64,000 nucleotides of DNA from Flavobacterium nackdongense (lineage in GTDB: Bacteria > Bacteroidota > Bacteroidia > Flavobacteriales > Flavobacteriaceae). A model generated the notes under the pieces. That model was not told where the DNA came from. It ran no database searches and saw only the letters and a program-made list of their open reading frames with translations. The stretch spans positions 1,550,001-1,614,000 of the forward strand of contig NZ_CP037933.1 of assembly GCF_004355225.1 (NCBI RefSeq), given 5' to 3'. A program made the translations under genes and the position numbers. Shown here in pieces: positions 41,363 through 50,901 of this stretch. Within the stretch, counting starts at the first letter, position 1. Every line of letters starts with the position of its first letter.

Positions 41363-42259
41363 TTAGATGCAAAATAAGATGCTCAAGGCTTGTTCAACAT
41401 TCGTATTATCCAATTGGTTTTTTACAATGCTATGCAGTTTTTTGTATTTTTCTTCTGAATCAGGAGTTTGTAAAGCGGCAATAACTTCTGGTATTTTTTT
41501 GCATTTTGCAATGGATTCAAGCGAAGGTTTCTCGGCCATATTTCCTAACCTTCCCAAATCATTTCCAGTTAAGACTTTACTATTTATGGCGTGTATTGGC
41601 AAAGCATCTACGCCAATTCCCTTGCTATAAATAGGTTTTGGAATTTCAAATAGCGAATCTTTACCTGCTCTGCAATACCAATTTCCGCCCATTCGCGCCA
41701 CCAAATCCAGTTTTTCGGTAGCTAAATTGCCGTCGTTTCCTTTGTATTCATTTCTGATATGAATATTTACTACTCTCGAAATGATTAAATTGCCGGCGCC
41801 ACCCTCGGCACCTAATTCAATCACATTTTCGACAATACATTCAAATGAAATTGGGGCTTCGGCAACTCGTGGTGGTTTTACCTTGTCGGAGGCAACGGGA
41901 GTAAATCCAGATTTTGTAAATTCATTTATTCCTTTTTTGTATTCTGTGCTGGAGAGTGACATTTGTTCCACCATTGGAAAATTGACAATATTGATCACTA
42001 CCTCATTGACTTCTTTGACATTTTCGTAAGTGTGCTTTGTCGTGCTATCTTTTATTCTTCTAGCGGGCGAAAATATCAGGATAGGCGGGTTGGCACTAAA
42101 AACATTAAAAAAACTAAATGGACTCAAATTCACATTTCCATTTTTGTCCACGGTACTTGCTAATGCAATAGGTCTTGGCGCAACGGCTGTTAGCAATAGT
42201 TGCTGTAACTCCACTGTGGAGATCGTGTTTGGGTCTATTGTGGTCGTTTTTTCTTCCAT
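41363..42259 (-). CDS. Flavin reductase-like (DIM6/NTAB) protein at the end of the Phe/Tyr operon
   Basis: 298 residues from ATG 42259 (MEEKTTTIDPNTIS); upstream in-frame codons overlap fahA and were excluded. The FMN-binding split-barrel has PRPIALASTVDKNGNVNLSP, FSFFNVFSANPPIL and a C-terminal extension after about residue 210. Such proteins bind FMN and can reduce flavins or other acceptors; the exact role in the aromatic pathway is unknown. It lies 10 bases after the fahA stop and is clearly part of the operon. Confidence 0.85.
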   Translation of the reverse strand: MEEKTTTIDPNTISTVELQQLLLTAVAPRPIALASTVDKNGNVNLSPFSFFNVFSANPPILIFSPARRIKDSTTKHTYENVKEVNEVVINIVNFPMVEQMSLSSTEYKKGINEFTKSGFTPVASDKVKPPRVAEAPISFECIVENVIELGAEGGAGNLIISRVVNIHIRNEYKGNDGNLATEKLDLVARMGGNWYCRAGKDSLFEIPKPIYSKGIGVDALPIHAINSKVLTGNDLGRLGNMAEKPSLESIAKCKKIPEVIAALQTPDSEEKYKKLHSIVKNQLDNTNVEQALSILFCI

Positions 42260-42269
42260 TTGAAATACT

Positions 42270-43505
42270 TTATAATGCCGGTAATAATTGCGATTTGACT
42301 TCGCCAAAGCCCACTCGAATGCCGTCTTTTTCGCAAAAACCTCTCATAATCACGGTGTCAAAATCTTCGATAAAAGTTCTTTTTTCGCCATCATTTAAAG
42401 TGATTGGTTTTTGACCTCCCCAAGCGAGTTCTAGCATAGAACCAAAACTATTGGATTCTTTCCCGCTAATAGTGCCCGATGCCATCAAGTCGCCTATTTT
42501 TACATTGCAGCCATTGCTGGTGTGGTGGGCCAATTGCTGTGACATATTCCAATACATATATTTAAAATTAGAATGTGATACTATCGTTTCAGACTTGTCT
42601 TTTGGCTCAATCGCTACTTCCAAATTTATGTCATAATTTTTTAGACCATCATACTCCAAGTACGGCAATACTTTTGGATTTTGTTCTGGTCCTTTAATTC
42701 TAAATGGTTCTAAAGCTTCTAAAGTTACTACCCACGGAGACATTGAGGAGCCGAAGTTTTTTGCTAAAAAGGGGCCTAGCGGAACGTATTCCCATTTTTG
42801 AATATCCCTTGCCGACCAATCGTTGAATAACACTTTTCCAAAAATATAGTTCTCGGCATCAGCCGTATTTATTTTTGTACCTAGACTAGTATTTTGGCCA
42901 ATAATAAAACCCATTTCTAATTCAAAGTCGACACGACACGAGGCTTTAAACACTGGAGCATCTGAATTAGGTGGTTGAACTTGTCCCATCGGTCGATGAA
43001 TGTTTTCACCACTCACGACAATCGAAGAGGCTCTGCCATGATATCCCACAGGCAAATGTTTCCAATTGGGTAAAAGCGCATTATCGGGATCTCGAAACAT
43101 CATTCCTACATTGGTTGCGTGCTCGATGCTGGAATAAAAATCGGTGTAATCGCCAATCGCAATCGGCAGATGCATTTGAACCTCGCTTTGCAAATGAAAT
43201 AGGTTTTTACTCTTTTTAAAAACAGAATTTTCGTCGCACAATTCCTTTTGAATAATTTCGCGAACGGTATTGGTTTTCTCTTTTCCTAAAGCAATAAAGT
43301 CGTTTAAAAAATTATTTTTAAACACACTTTTTTTAATTTTCAATCCTTTAAAAACGCCTAATTTTCGTGCAATAGTGAGATCTAAAATTTGATTTCCAAT
43401 TGCAATGCAAACTCTCGGTTTTGTGGAAGGAGTGGAATAAATTCCGAAGGGAATATTATAAATTGTAAAATCGGATGGATCGGGTATGGAAATCCAAGTT
43501 TTCAT
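42270..43505 (-). CDS. fahA: Fumarylacetoacetase
   Basis: 411 residues, full length. Active-site landmarks: the YSSIEHATNVGMMFRD segment with metal Asp, the catalytic His in VGYHGRASSIV, the FELEMGFIIG Glu pair, and NDWSARDIQKWEYVPLG. It hydrolyses fumarylacetoacetate to fumarate and acetoacetate, the last step of tyrosine breakdown. It is preceded 86 bases upstream by the phenylalanine hydroxylase gene. Confidence 0.95.
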   Translation of the reverse strand: MKTWISIPDPSDFTIYNIPFGIYSTPSTKPRVCIAIGNQILDLTIARKLGVFKGLKIKKSVFKNNFLNDFIALGKEKTNTVREIIQKELCDENSVFKKSKNLFHLQSEVQMHLPIAIGDYTDFYSSIEHATNVGMMFRDPDNALLPNWKHLPVGYHGRASSIVVSGENIHRPMGQVQPPNSDAPVFKASCRVDFELEMGFIIGQNTSLGTKINTADAENYIFGKVLFNDWSARDIQKWEYVPLGPFLAKNFGSSMSPWVVTLEALEPFRIKGPEQNPKVLPYLEYDGLKNYDINLEVAIEPKDKSETIVSHSNFKYMYWNMSQQLAHHTSNGCNVKIGDLMASGTISGKESNSFGSMLELAWGGQKPITLNDGEKRTFIEDFDTVIMRGFCEKDGIRVGFGEVKSQLLPAL

Positions 43506-43591
43506 AAGGTGATTTTTTAGGTTTCGAAATTATTTACAACGGAGGTTAAAAGATTCTCTTTTTGGCCATCAAATTAAAGTATCAATTTTGG

Positions 43592-45343
43592 TTAACTAAT
43601 TAAATTCATTCCATTAGAAATTAATTTTTCGAGATTACTGTCTGATTTCAAATGGGTTAAATGGTCATAAACCACTTTTTTTAGTGGAGTATCAGCATTG
43701 AAAACTAGTTCGTAAATCTCCAAGGGCAAAAGCCAATCTTTGGGGTATTTGTCTTTTAACTCGTCTAATATTTTGGACAGCAATTCGATATCCACAATTT
43801 TAGTATCGCGCATATCTCTCACTGTTTGATAGTGTTGGTGCAGATTTAATTCGGATTCCGAATAGTTTATTTTATGGGTTTTAACAGTAGAAACTTGGTA
43901 TAAATCCTGAAAAGATTCAACCGCTGCAGGACCTGCATAAGCCGAAATAATTTCTTTTCCGATAGCCATATCATAAACGCCCCATTCAGGCTGAAAGAGG
44001 ATGTTTTCATAATGCGATACGGTACAATCTTGGAACGAGATTAGGATTATTTTCCCTCTTAAATCACGCTTTCCAGTAATAATCTGGCCTTCCACTTTTA
44101 TTCCACCTTCGAATAAAAGAGTAGTTCGCTTTCCTTCATAAATGCCGTAGATTTCTAAATCGCGGGGCGACATATCCTCGATGGCCAAATTGATTCCTTC
44201 TAATTTTCCTATCGGGCTTCCGAAACCTGCCGCGTGATAACTGGTTCCGTGTCCGATTAGTTCTTTGTCTCTTGAAGCCAAAGCACTTTTCCCACTGGTT
44301 TGAATATAAATCGGTTTATTTTCACTACTGATGACCTTCGAAAATAGTCCAGAAATTTGAATTCCTGTACTCAGCTCGATGGTACCAATGTTTTTGGATT
44401 GAATCAATTTTTCAACTCCAGAAAGTCCGCCAGTCCGCAAAGCCATTTTATTGGCAAATTTTTCCAAAACGTAACTTAAATAAGCAAAATCGGGTGTTAC
44501 AAAAAGCTGTGGTTGCTGCTTTGTAATGTCAAAACTTACATTTGCCGCTTCTATTGAAAAAGGTATTTTTTTGACACTGTCTTGCAAACATAATTTGCTT
44601 TCTCCAATAGAAGATAATAATCCAGCACCATATATTTTCGGATTCGATAATTCCCCAATTAAACCATACTCGACGGTCCACCAATGGAGATTTCGAATCT
44701 GAGCCATTTCTGATAATTCACCCATATTGTTTTGAATATCATTTAAAACGGCAAGTGCTTCTTCTATTTCTGGTTCGGGCGTATTGGGATCCTCTTTTAA
44801 AATAGATACTTTTCTGACGGCTTCATATAATTCATAATCTTTAGAGGAAGAAATTGCTTTACTGCCAATTTCGCCAAATCGCCTCAGGTATTCTGCATAT
44901 TCGGGGTTTGCAATAATTGGAGCATGTCCTGCAGCCTCGTGAATAATATCGGGGGCTGGAGTATAGGCAATATGATCAATGGTACGAATATCAGAGGCGA
45001 TTACGAGTACATTATAAGCCTGAAACTCCATAAACGCATTTGGCGGAATAAAACCATCTACTGAAACCGCTGCCCAACCAATGTCCTTCAGGATGCGATT
45101 CATGCCTTCCATTTCAGGAATTTTGTCGATGGAAATTCCTGTTTTGGCAATCCCTTCCAGATAATAGCCGTGAGCTACATTTGGCAAATAATTCGTATTT
45201 AATCGCATCACATAACGCCAAACAGCTTGATTTTGCGCGGTGTATTGCTCGTAGGGCTGCTTGACAATAAATTCATGCAAATGCTTGGGCAGTCGTTTTG
45301 TTACTGTATTCCATTTCAATTGATGACTTAGACCCCTTTCCAT
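43592..45343 (-). CDS. Phenylalanine 4-monooxygenase-type aromatic amino acid hydroxylase with long C-terminal extension
   Basis: 583 residues from ATG 45343 (MERGLSHQLKWNTVTKRL); the longer ORF would overlap hppD by 44 bases. The biopterin-dependent hydroxylase domain fills about residues 20-320, with the iron ligands in HEAAGHAPII and the downstream Glu (YLRRFGEIG). A further 250 residues follow with no recognised domain (about 330-583), not the N-terminal ACT domain of animal PAH. It converts Phe to Tyr using tetrahydropterin and O2. It sits between hppD and fahA in the operon. Confidence 0.9.
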   Translation of the reverse strand: MERGLSHQLKWNTVTKRLPKHLHEFIVKQPYEQYTAQNQAVWRYVMRLNTNYLPNVAHGYYLEGIAKTGISIDKIPEMEGMNRILKDIGWAAVSVDGFIPPNAFMEFQAYNVLVIASDIRTIDHIAYTPAPDIIHEAAGHAPIIANPEYAEYLRRFGEIGSKAISSSKDYELYEAVRKVSILKEDPNTPEPEIEEALAVLNDIQNNMGELSEMAQIRNLHWWTVEYGLIGELSNPKIYGAGLLSSIGESKLCLQDSVKKIPFSIEAANVSFDITKQQPQLFVTPDFAYLSYVLEKFANKMALRTGGLSGVEKLIQSKNIGTIELSTGIQISGLFSKVISSENKPIYIQTSGKSALASRDKELIGHGTSYHAAGFGSPIGKLEGINLAIEDMSPRDLEIYGIYEGKRTTLLFEGGIKVEGQIITGKRDLRGKIILISFQDCTVSHYENILFQPEWGVYDMAIGKEIISAYAGPAAVESFQDLYQVSTVKTHKINYSESELNLHQHYQTVRDMRDTKIVDIELLSKILDELKDKYPKDWLLPLEIYELVFNADTPLKKVVYDHLTHLKSDSNLEKLISNGMNLIS

Positions 45344-45359
45344 AGTAGCTTTTATAAAT

Positions 45360-46520
45360 TTATAATGTTCCTCTATTTTGTTGTTCTCTTTCGATAGCTT
45401 CAAATAAAGATTTGAAGTTTCCTACACCAAAAGATTGTGCACCTTTTCGCTGTATCACTTCAAAAAACATCGTCGGACGATCGACAATGGGTTTCGTAAA
45501 CAATTGCAATAAATAGCCTTCTTCGTCCCGGTCAATTAAAATTCCGTGTTTTTTTAGTGTTTCTACATCTTCATCAATGGCTCCCACTCGGGCTATTAAA
45601 TCATCATAATAGGCTTCGGGTACATACAAAAATTCTACTCCTCGGTCTCGCATTGCTGAAACAGTCGAGACAATATCGTCAGTGGCTACGGCGATATGTT
45701 GGACTCCAGGACCACCATAGAAATCTAAATATTCTTCAATCTGGGATTTCTTTATTCCTTTGGCAGGTTCATTAATTGGAAATTTGATTCTGCCATTTCC
45801 GTTACTCATCACCTTGCTCATTAGTGCCGTGTAATCTGTAGAAATATCGTCGTCAGTAAAAGAAATAATTTGGGCAAATCCCATCACTTCCGCATAAAAT
45901 TTACACCAAGTATTCATTTCGCTCCAGCCGACGTTGCCTACCATGTGGTCTATAAATTTTAACCCAATAGGTTCGGGATTATAGTGTGATTCCCATTTTT
46001 TATAACCGGGTAAAAATACTCCATTATAATTTTTTCGTTCTACAAAAAGGTGAACTGTTTCGCCGTAAGTGTAAATTCCTGAGCGAATGACATAGCCCTT
46101 TTCATCGGCTTCTTTTGTAGGCTCCATAAAGGGTTTTGCACCTCTTTTGGTGGTTTCTTCGAAAGCCTTTGTAGCATCCTCAACCCAGAGTGCAATGACC
46201 TTAACGCCGTCTCCGTGTTTGTTTATGTGCTCATTAATTAATCCATCTTTTCCCAACGGAGTGGTTAGCACAAGTATTATCTTATCTTGTTTTAATACAT
46301 AAGAAACACGATCTTTAAGTCCTGTTTCTAGACCGGCATAAGCGTGCGACTGAAATCCAAAAGCGGTTTTGTAAAAGTGAGCACTTTGCTTTGCATTTCC
46401 TACATATAACTCCACATAATCGGTTCCTAACAAAGGAAGAAAGTCTTCCGCATCAGAAAACAGTTTTTTAAGTCCGTATTCTGTGTTTTGGAGCCCTTTT
46501 AATTGTTTAATTTCTGCCAT
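45360..46520 (-). CDS. hppD: 4-hydroxyphenylpyruvate dioxygenase
   Basis: 386 residues, two VOC modules. Iron ligands are in KFIDHMVGNV (about residue 165), GVQHIAVATDD (about 250) and FFEVIQRKG (about 330), the full 2-His-1-Glu set. It turns 4-hydroxyphenylpyruvate into homogentisate. hmgA lies 18 bases upstream and the hydroxylase gene starts 16 bases downstream, so all are in one operon. Confidence 0.95.
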   Translation of the reverse strand: MAEIKQLKGLQNTEYGLKKLFSDAEDFLPLLGTDYVELYVGNAKQSAHFYKTAFGFQSHAYAGLETGLKDRVSYVLKQDKIILVLTTPLGKDGLINEHINKHGDGVKVIALWVEDATKAFEETTKRGAKPFMEPTKEADEKGYVIRSGIYTYGETVHLFVERKNYNGVFLPGYKKWESHYNPEPIGLKFIDHMVGNVGWSEMNTWCKFYAEVMGFAQIISFTDDDISTDYTALMSKVMSNGNGRIKFPINEPAKGIKKSQIEEYLDFYGGPGVQHIAVATDDIVSTVSAMRDRGVEFLYVPEAYYDDLIARVGAIDEDVETLKKHGILIDRDEEGYLLQLFTKPIVDRPTMFFEVIQRKGAQSFGVGNFKSLFEAIEREQQNRGTL

Positions 46521-46538
46521 TTTGTTTGTTATTAGGAT

Positions 46539-47705
46539 TTAATGATGGCTATCAAGCCAAGATTGATAATAGTCTTCATCGGCAATCTTCAATGCTTCGT
46601 CAGTAACCATAAGGGGTTTGAATGTATCGACCATCACCGCTAACTCCAAAGTTTCTTTTTTGCCAATACTTTTTTCCATTGTTCCCGGATGTGGTCCGTG
46701 TGGTATACCCGCAGGATGCAGAGTGATTTGACCTTTTTCTACATTTTTTCTACTCATAAAATCACCATCAACATAGTACAAAACCTCGTCGGAATCGATA
46801 TTGCTGTGATGATACGGTGCTGGAATAGCTTGGGGATGATAATCGTAAAGCCTCGGTACAAATGAACATATTACAAACGCCTTTGTCTCAAAAGTTTGGT
46901 GCACAGGTGGCGGCTGATGAATGCGACCTGTTATGGGTTCAAAATCATGAATCGAAAATTTGTATGGAAAATTATAGCCATCCCAACCCACTACACTAAA
47001 GGGATGTGCTGCATAAACGTATTCGTGAATCGTATTCTGCTTTTTGACTTTGATGATAAAATCACCTTGTTCATTATGCGTTTCTAATTCGGAAGGTCCG
47101 TGAATGTCGCGTTCGCAGTAGGGAGCATGTTCTAACAGTTGGCCAAACCAATTGCGGTATCTTTTAGGAGTATACACAGGGCTTTTAGATTCTACAATAA
47201 AAAGTCGGTTGTCTTCCGAGTCAAAATCGATTTGGTAAATGATTCCACGGGGAATGACAAGATAATCACCGTATTTAAAGTCAATATTCCCTAAGTGCGT
47301 TCTTAATTTACCGGTACCTTTATGAACGAAAATAACTTCGTCTGAATCAGTGTTTTTATAAAAATAGTCGCGCAAGGATTTTTTTGGAGCGGCCAAAACG
47401 ATGTAACAATCACTATTTGCTAAAACTGTTTTTCTGCTTTCTAAAAAATCATCTGTTGGCGTAATATTGAATCCCTTGAGGCTCAAAGATTTCATATTTT
47501 TTTCGACCGCAATTTTTGGTAAAACATCGTAAGATTTCAAAATTTCTTTTACTTGGGTCGGACGTTGTGTATGATATAATAGCGAAGACATACCATCGAA
47601 ACCGACAGTGCCAAAAAGCTCTTCGTAGTAGAAATCTCCTTGCTCGCTCTTAAAAATAGTGTGCTTTTTAGCGGGTATATTTCCTAGTTTGTGATAAAAT
47701 GGCAT
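46539..47705 (-). CDS. hmgA: Homogentisate 1,2-dioxygenase
   Basis: 388 residues, cupin fold. Fe(II) ligands are in PYHHSNIDSDEVLYYVDGD (His and Glu) and GIPHGPHPGTM. It cleaves the homogentisate ring to maleylacetoacetate. It overlaps the preceding dehydrogenase gene by 22 bases. Confidence 0.95.
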   Translation of the reverse strand: MPFYHKLGNIPAKKHTIFKSEQGDFYYEELFGTVGFDGMSSLLYHTQRPTQVKEILKSYDVLPKIAVEKNMKSLSLKGFNITPTDDFLESRKTVLANSDCYIVLAAPKKSLRDYFYKNTDSDEVIFVHKGTGKLRTHLGNIDFKYGDYLVIPRGIIYQIDFDSEDNRLFIVESKSPVYTPKRYRNWFGQLLEHAPYCERDIHGPSELETHNEQGDFIIKVKKQNTIHEYVYAAHPFSVVGWDGYNFPYKFSIHDFEPITGRIHQPPPVHQTFETKAFVICSFVPRLYDYHPQAIPAPYHHSNIDSDEVLYYVDGDFMSRKNVEKGQITLHPAGIPHGPHPGTMEKSIGKKETLELAVMVDTFKPLMVTDEALKIADEDYYQSWLDSHH

Positions 47706-48973
47706 AATTTTTCATTAAAATTAATAGTTTCACTTCCCTTTTCGATATTGTTCTGTAATTTTTGTATGGCTAAATGTAGCGAATTTTCAGCTAGGTTAAG
47801 ACCGTTCGGGCATAATTCAAAGGTTTTTAGTAGTGCGCCTTTAATAATGGCGGCGGTGTCTTCGAATAGAATTTCATCCGTTATTTCATCTTCGTGTTCC
47901 ATTAAATAGGAAAAAACTCGTGCCATACCACAATTGGCAATAAAATCTGGAATAACGGCTACTTTACGGTCTATTTCAGACAAAAGAGGCCCCATAAAGA
48001 TTTCCTTGTCATTAAAAGGTACGTTTGCTCCGCAGCTTACTACTTCTAATCCGTTTTGAATTAAAGTATCCATTTGTGATTTTTCGACCATTCTGGATCC
48101 AGCCGCTGGTATAAAAATTTCTGCGCCAATGGACCAACTTTTTTGCATCACCTCTTCAAAAGAAAGAAAGGACAATTCCGACTCTAAGTTAGTTTTTTTT
48201 GCTAACAAATGTTGTATTTCTTCAAAATTAAATCCTTCTGCATTAACAAATCCTCCGTTATAATTGAGAATTCCAACGATTTTGACACCATATTGGGCTA
48301 AATAAAATCCGGCCGCAGCGCCTACATTTCCCCAACCTTGGATGATGGCTCTTTTGCCTTTTAGCGTGCCACCCCAAATGGAATAATACTGTTTAACTGC
48401 TTCTGCAACGCCAAATCCTGTGATTAAATCTGCTATTTTATAGCGAACAGTTCCCGACGGAATATAATTTTTATCCGTAACGATTTTGGATACTCCATAT
48501 TGCAGTCGTTCTATTTTCGTTTGGTTTTGACTTCGGTCTAAATTAAAATAGCCGTTTACAACACCTTCTTGTGGATGAGCTAATCCAAGATTTTCTGTAA
48601 TAGGAATAACTTCATGCAATTCGTCAACATTCAAATCGCCGCCCGTTCCGTAATAATTTTTTAATAGGGGAAGAATGGCTTTATACCATCTTTTTAGAAC
48701 ACCAAGCTTTCTAGTGTCGTGCGGATCGAAATCAATACCCGATTTTGCGCCCCCAATTTGAGGGCCAGAAACGGTGAATTTTACCTCCATTGTTTTTGCT
48801 AAAGAGACCACTTCATCTTTATTTAACCCTTTGCGCATTCTCGTTCCACCTCCAGCGGCGCCCCCTCGCAAGGAATTAATAACAACCCAACCTTTTGCCT
48901 CAGTCTCTTTATCATTCCATTCAAAAATAATTTCTGGCGCAGTATGTTCGAAAATCTCAATTAGGTTCGGCAT
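47684..48973 (-). CDS. Glu/Leu/Phe/Val dehydrogenase family protein, first gene of the Phe/Tyr operon
   Basis: 429 residues from ATG 48973 (MPNLIEIFEHTAPEII); the first ATG of the ORF lies 11 codons upstream. The catalytic Lys is in GPQIGGAKSGIDFDP, and the NAD-binding region has IQGWGNVGAAAGFYL. The family oxidatively deaminates amino acids to 2-oxo acids. No tyrosine aminotransferase is visible here, so this enzyme may make 4-hydroxyphenylpyruvate from tyrosine; that is inference from position. The promoter at 49000-49033 precedes it. Confidence 0.85.
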   Translation of the reverse strand: MPNLIEIFEHTAPEIIFEWNDKETEAKGWVVINSLRGGAAGGGTRMRKGLNKDEVVSLAKTMEVKFTVSGPQIGGAKSGIDFDPHDTRKLGVLKRWYKAILPLLKNYYGTGGDLNVDELHEVIPITENLGLAHPQEGVVNGYFNLDRSQNQTKIERLQYGVSKIVTDKNYIPSGTVRYKIADLITGFGVAEAVKQYYSIWGGTLKGKRAIIQGWGNVGAAAGFYLAQYGVKIVGILNYNGGFVNAEGFNFEEIQHLLAKKTNLESELSFLSFEEVMQKSWSIGAEIFIPAAGSRMVEKSQMDTLIQNGLEVVSCGANVPFNDKEIFMGPLLSEIDRKVAVIPDFIANCGMARVFSYLMEHEDEITDEILFEDTAAIIKGALLKTFELCPNGLNLAENSLHLAIQKLQNNIEKGSETINFNEKLCHFITN

Positions 48974-48999
48974 GTGATTGTGTTTAGAATTACGTGCAA

Positions 49000-49033
49000 C
49001 AAACATAAATTAACCCTTGTATAATTGAACAAA
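49000..49033 (-). promoter_or_regulatory. Promoter of the Phe/Tyr catabolic operon
   Basis: On the minus strand TTTG (49033-49030), 22-bp spacer, TATGTTTG (49007-49000), a full -33/-7 match; ATG 48973 is about 27 bases further. It lies in the intergenic region shared with the Lrp gene. Confidence 0.7.
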
Positions 49034-49146
49034 TCACTATTAATAATGTTTAATTTTGGTATTTTAGACTGTATAAATGTATTTTAGCAGAATATTATTC
49101 TAAAAAAGTTGTGTAGATTTGTTGAAACAATTATTTTATTCTGAAT

Positions 49147-49614
49147 ATGAATCCACCATTAGACCCTATCGATTTACAAATTCTTGATTTATTGCAAGAA
49201 GATAGCCGCATCACCATAAAAAGCATGTCGGAAATTTTAAAACTATCAGCGACACCCGTTTTTGAAAGAATAAAAAAATTAGAAAAAAACGGCTATATCA
49301 AGAAATATGTGGCTTTACTGAGTGAACGCAAATTGGGTTTGAAACAAGTTATTTTTATCAATTTAACCTTAAAAGAACATACGCGGAGTTACTTAGAAAA
49401 ATTCGTCAAAGAAGTGAAAGAGTTTCCAGAGGTTATCGAATGTTATCGAATTACTGGTAATTTCGATTTTTTAATAAAGGTATTGGTCGAAGATATTGAG
49501 AGTTACGAAACATTTATTTTAACCAAACTTTCGCTGTTGTCCAATCTGGGTAATGTGCAAAGTCATATTGCGCTTTCTGAATCCAAAAATTCAACAAAAA
49601 TTAAATTAAAATAA
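49147..49614 (+). CDS. Lrp/AsnC family transcriptional regulator
   Basis: 155 residues. The N-terminal winged HTH (LDPIDLQILDLLQEDSRIT, KSMSEILKLSATPVFERIKK) is followed by the RAM effector domain (KYVALLSERKLGLKQVIFIN, YRITGNFDFLIKVLVEDIE). It is divergent from the Phe/Tyr operon with 140 bases between the starts, so it very likely regulates that operon in response to an aromatic amino acid. Confidence 0.92.
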   Translation: MNPPLDPIDLQILDLLQEDSRITIKSMSEILKLSATPVFERIKKLEKNGYIKKYVALLSERKLGLKQVIFINLTLKEHTRSYLEKFVKEVKEFPEVIECYRITGNFDFLIKVLVEDIESYETFILTKLSLLSNLGNVQSHIALSESKNSTKIKLK

Positions 49615-49814
49615 CCCGTTGGGTGTAATTCAATTTAATTTTTTTTAAACACATAGAATCATAGTTTTTTATTAATTTTATTAAGACGCTTCGCTTGATT
49701 TTAGTAAATCATAGCTATGTGAACCCAAGAACTGGGCTATCCAACTCTTTTTTCTATGATTCTATGCGTTTCAATTTTACTATTTCTAAAAATTTAATAA
49801 TTTCACCCAACGGG
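49615..49814 (+). mobile_element. MITE-like element, copy 3
   Basis: 200 bp with perfect terminal repeats CCCGTTGGGTG/CACCCAACGGG, flanked by the 9-bp direct repeat TTAAAATAA (49606-49614 and 49815-49823). It is nearly identical in sequence and orientation to copy 2. It sits between the convergent lrp and YkgJ-family genes. Confidence 0.88.
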
Positions 49815-49825
49815 TTAAAATAAAA

Positions 49826-50434
49826 TTAAGCAATATTCTCTAATCCGCCCGGGAAGGGTCTGTAAGCATAATAATGTAGCACCTCTTCAATCGCCATTTT
49901 CAAAGCCTCGTTTATTGGGACCAAAATGGTTCCCATTTGGTAATCTATTTGTGCCAATTGCATATAGTAATCGGTAAAAATAGGTACATAGAGTCCATCG
50001 CTTATTAATTTTTCAGTCGAATTGAAGTTTTCTAGTTGGTCTTCTTTTATGATTTTGCAGATGGCTAATCGGAGTTTGGCGTATTTGTCTCGACTGGCGG
50101 CATAGCCAAAAAGTCGGCAAATCATTCCACGATAGCTATAGTTGCTGCAACTTCCGTTGTATTCTTCCAAAAGGGCTAGAGGTCGGTAAATGTGGCAAGT
50201 TGTGATGGGAGAATTGTCTAATTCTAATAAGACTTCTTCGGCTTTTCCGTTTAAAAATAAATGAAATGCCCAAGGTAGAAATTCCAAGGGCGATGCATCG
50301 ATGTCGGGTTTGGAGCAACATTTGCCACAGCCAACAAGGCAATGTAAATTGGTTGCGGATTTGAAAGCGGTAATTTCTTTTTCAAGTCGACTATACAATG
50401 CTTCAACCTGCCGAACTTTTTGTTCAATTGCCAT
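49826..50434 (-). CDS. YkgJ family cysteine cluster protein
   Basis: 202 residues. The metal-binding Cys are in CLVGCGKCCSKPDI (near residue 30), with further Cys at TTCHIYRP, CSNYSYRGMICRLFG and later. The CxxxCxxCC pattern marks the YkgJ/CxxCxxCC family, which probably binds zinc or an Fe-S centre. The last codons lie next to MITE copy 3. Function unknown. Confidence 0.85.
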   Translation of the reverse strand: MAIEQKVRQVEALYSRLEKEITAFKSATNLHCLVGCGKCCSKPDIDASPLEFLPWAFHLFLNGKAEEVLLELDNSPITTCHIYRPLALLEEYNGSCSNYSYRGMICRLFGYAASRDKYAKLRLAICKIIKEDQLENFNSTEKLISDGLYVPIFTDYYMQLAQIDYQMGTILVPINEALKMAIEEVLHYYAYRPFPGGLENIA

Positions 50435-50494
50435 TTTTTTGGTAAGGTAGTCTATTAAAAATGGCTTTAGGAAAAGAAAGGGTTTATTTGTGTT

Positions 50495-50734
50495 TTATTT
50501 GGCACGGATGTGTTTTAGTATGCCAATACCTGAAACTATTGTCCAACTTCCTTCCAGAATTATAAATGGCATATAATGCATCAGCACCGAAGCCAAACAT
50601 GCCAAACCCGCTCCGATAAAATTCATCATCAAATAGGATAAATTATCCTTGTCAAGTTTGTTATTTAGGTTCAAAAAGTAAGCAAATAATAGGATGGCGA
50701 CACCTATGAAGCCAATGATATCTACGTTTGTCAT
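50495..50734 (-). CDS. Small membrane protein of the CBU_0592 type
   Basis: 79 residues from ATG 50734 (MTNVDIIGFIGVAILL); the ORF extends 18 codons further upstream but without a plausible RBS. Three hydrophobic segments (about 5-22, 33-52, 56-72). It fits the CBU_0592 family of short membrane proteins, of unknown function, and is a distant analogue of the 5321-5554 product. Confidence 0.72.
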   Translation of the reverse strand: MTNVDIIGFIGVAILLFAYFLNLNNKLDKDNLSYLMMNFIGAGLACLASVLMHYMPFIILEGSWTIVSGIGILKHIRAK

Positions 50735-50871
50735 AATGCATTTACAATTAGTGATTAAGGGAAAAGAACTTCGATTTGATTGCTCCAAATTGCAAATTTC
50801 AAATATAATTCTATTTCTTTTAAAATTTTATTTAGGTTTAGTAGTATCAATTAATATATTTTTTATACATT

Positions 50872-50901
50872 TGTTTAATAAATTTCAAAAAATGATAAAC
50901 A
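50872..50901. promoter_or_regulatory. Candidate CarH-type operator at the regulator's own promoter
   Basis: TGTTTA (50872-50877), 18-bp spacer, TAAACA (50896-50901). The -7 box TACATTTG (50866-50873) overlaps the left half-site, and the right half overlaps the first codons of the regulator. The same pair and spacing occur at crtI and at the TetR/TIGR01777 promoter. Confidence 0.6.

Noticed and set aside
41206..41484. Cys-containing 92-codon ORF
   Set aside because: It overlaps the end of the flavin-reductase-like gene on the other strand and shows no RBS or family features.
50694..50891. 66-codon N-terminal extension of the MerR regulator
   Set aside because: It overlaps the opposite-strand gene start, the -7 box and the operator; MerR proteins begin near the HTH, as from ATG 50892.
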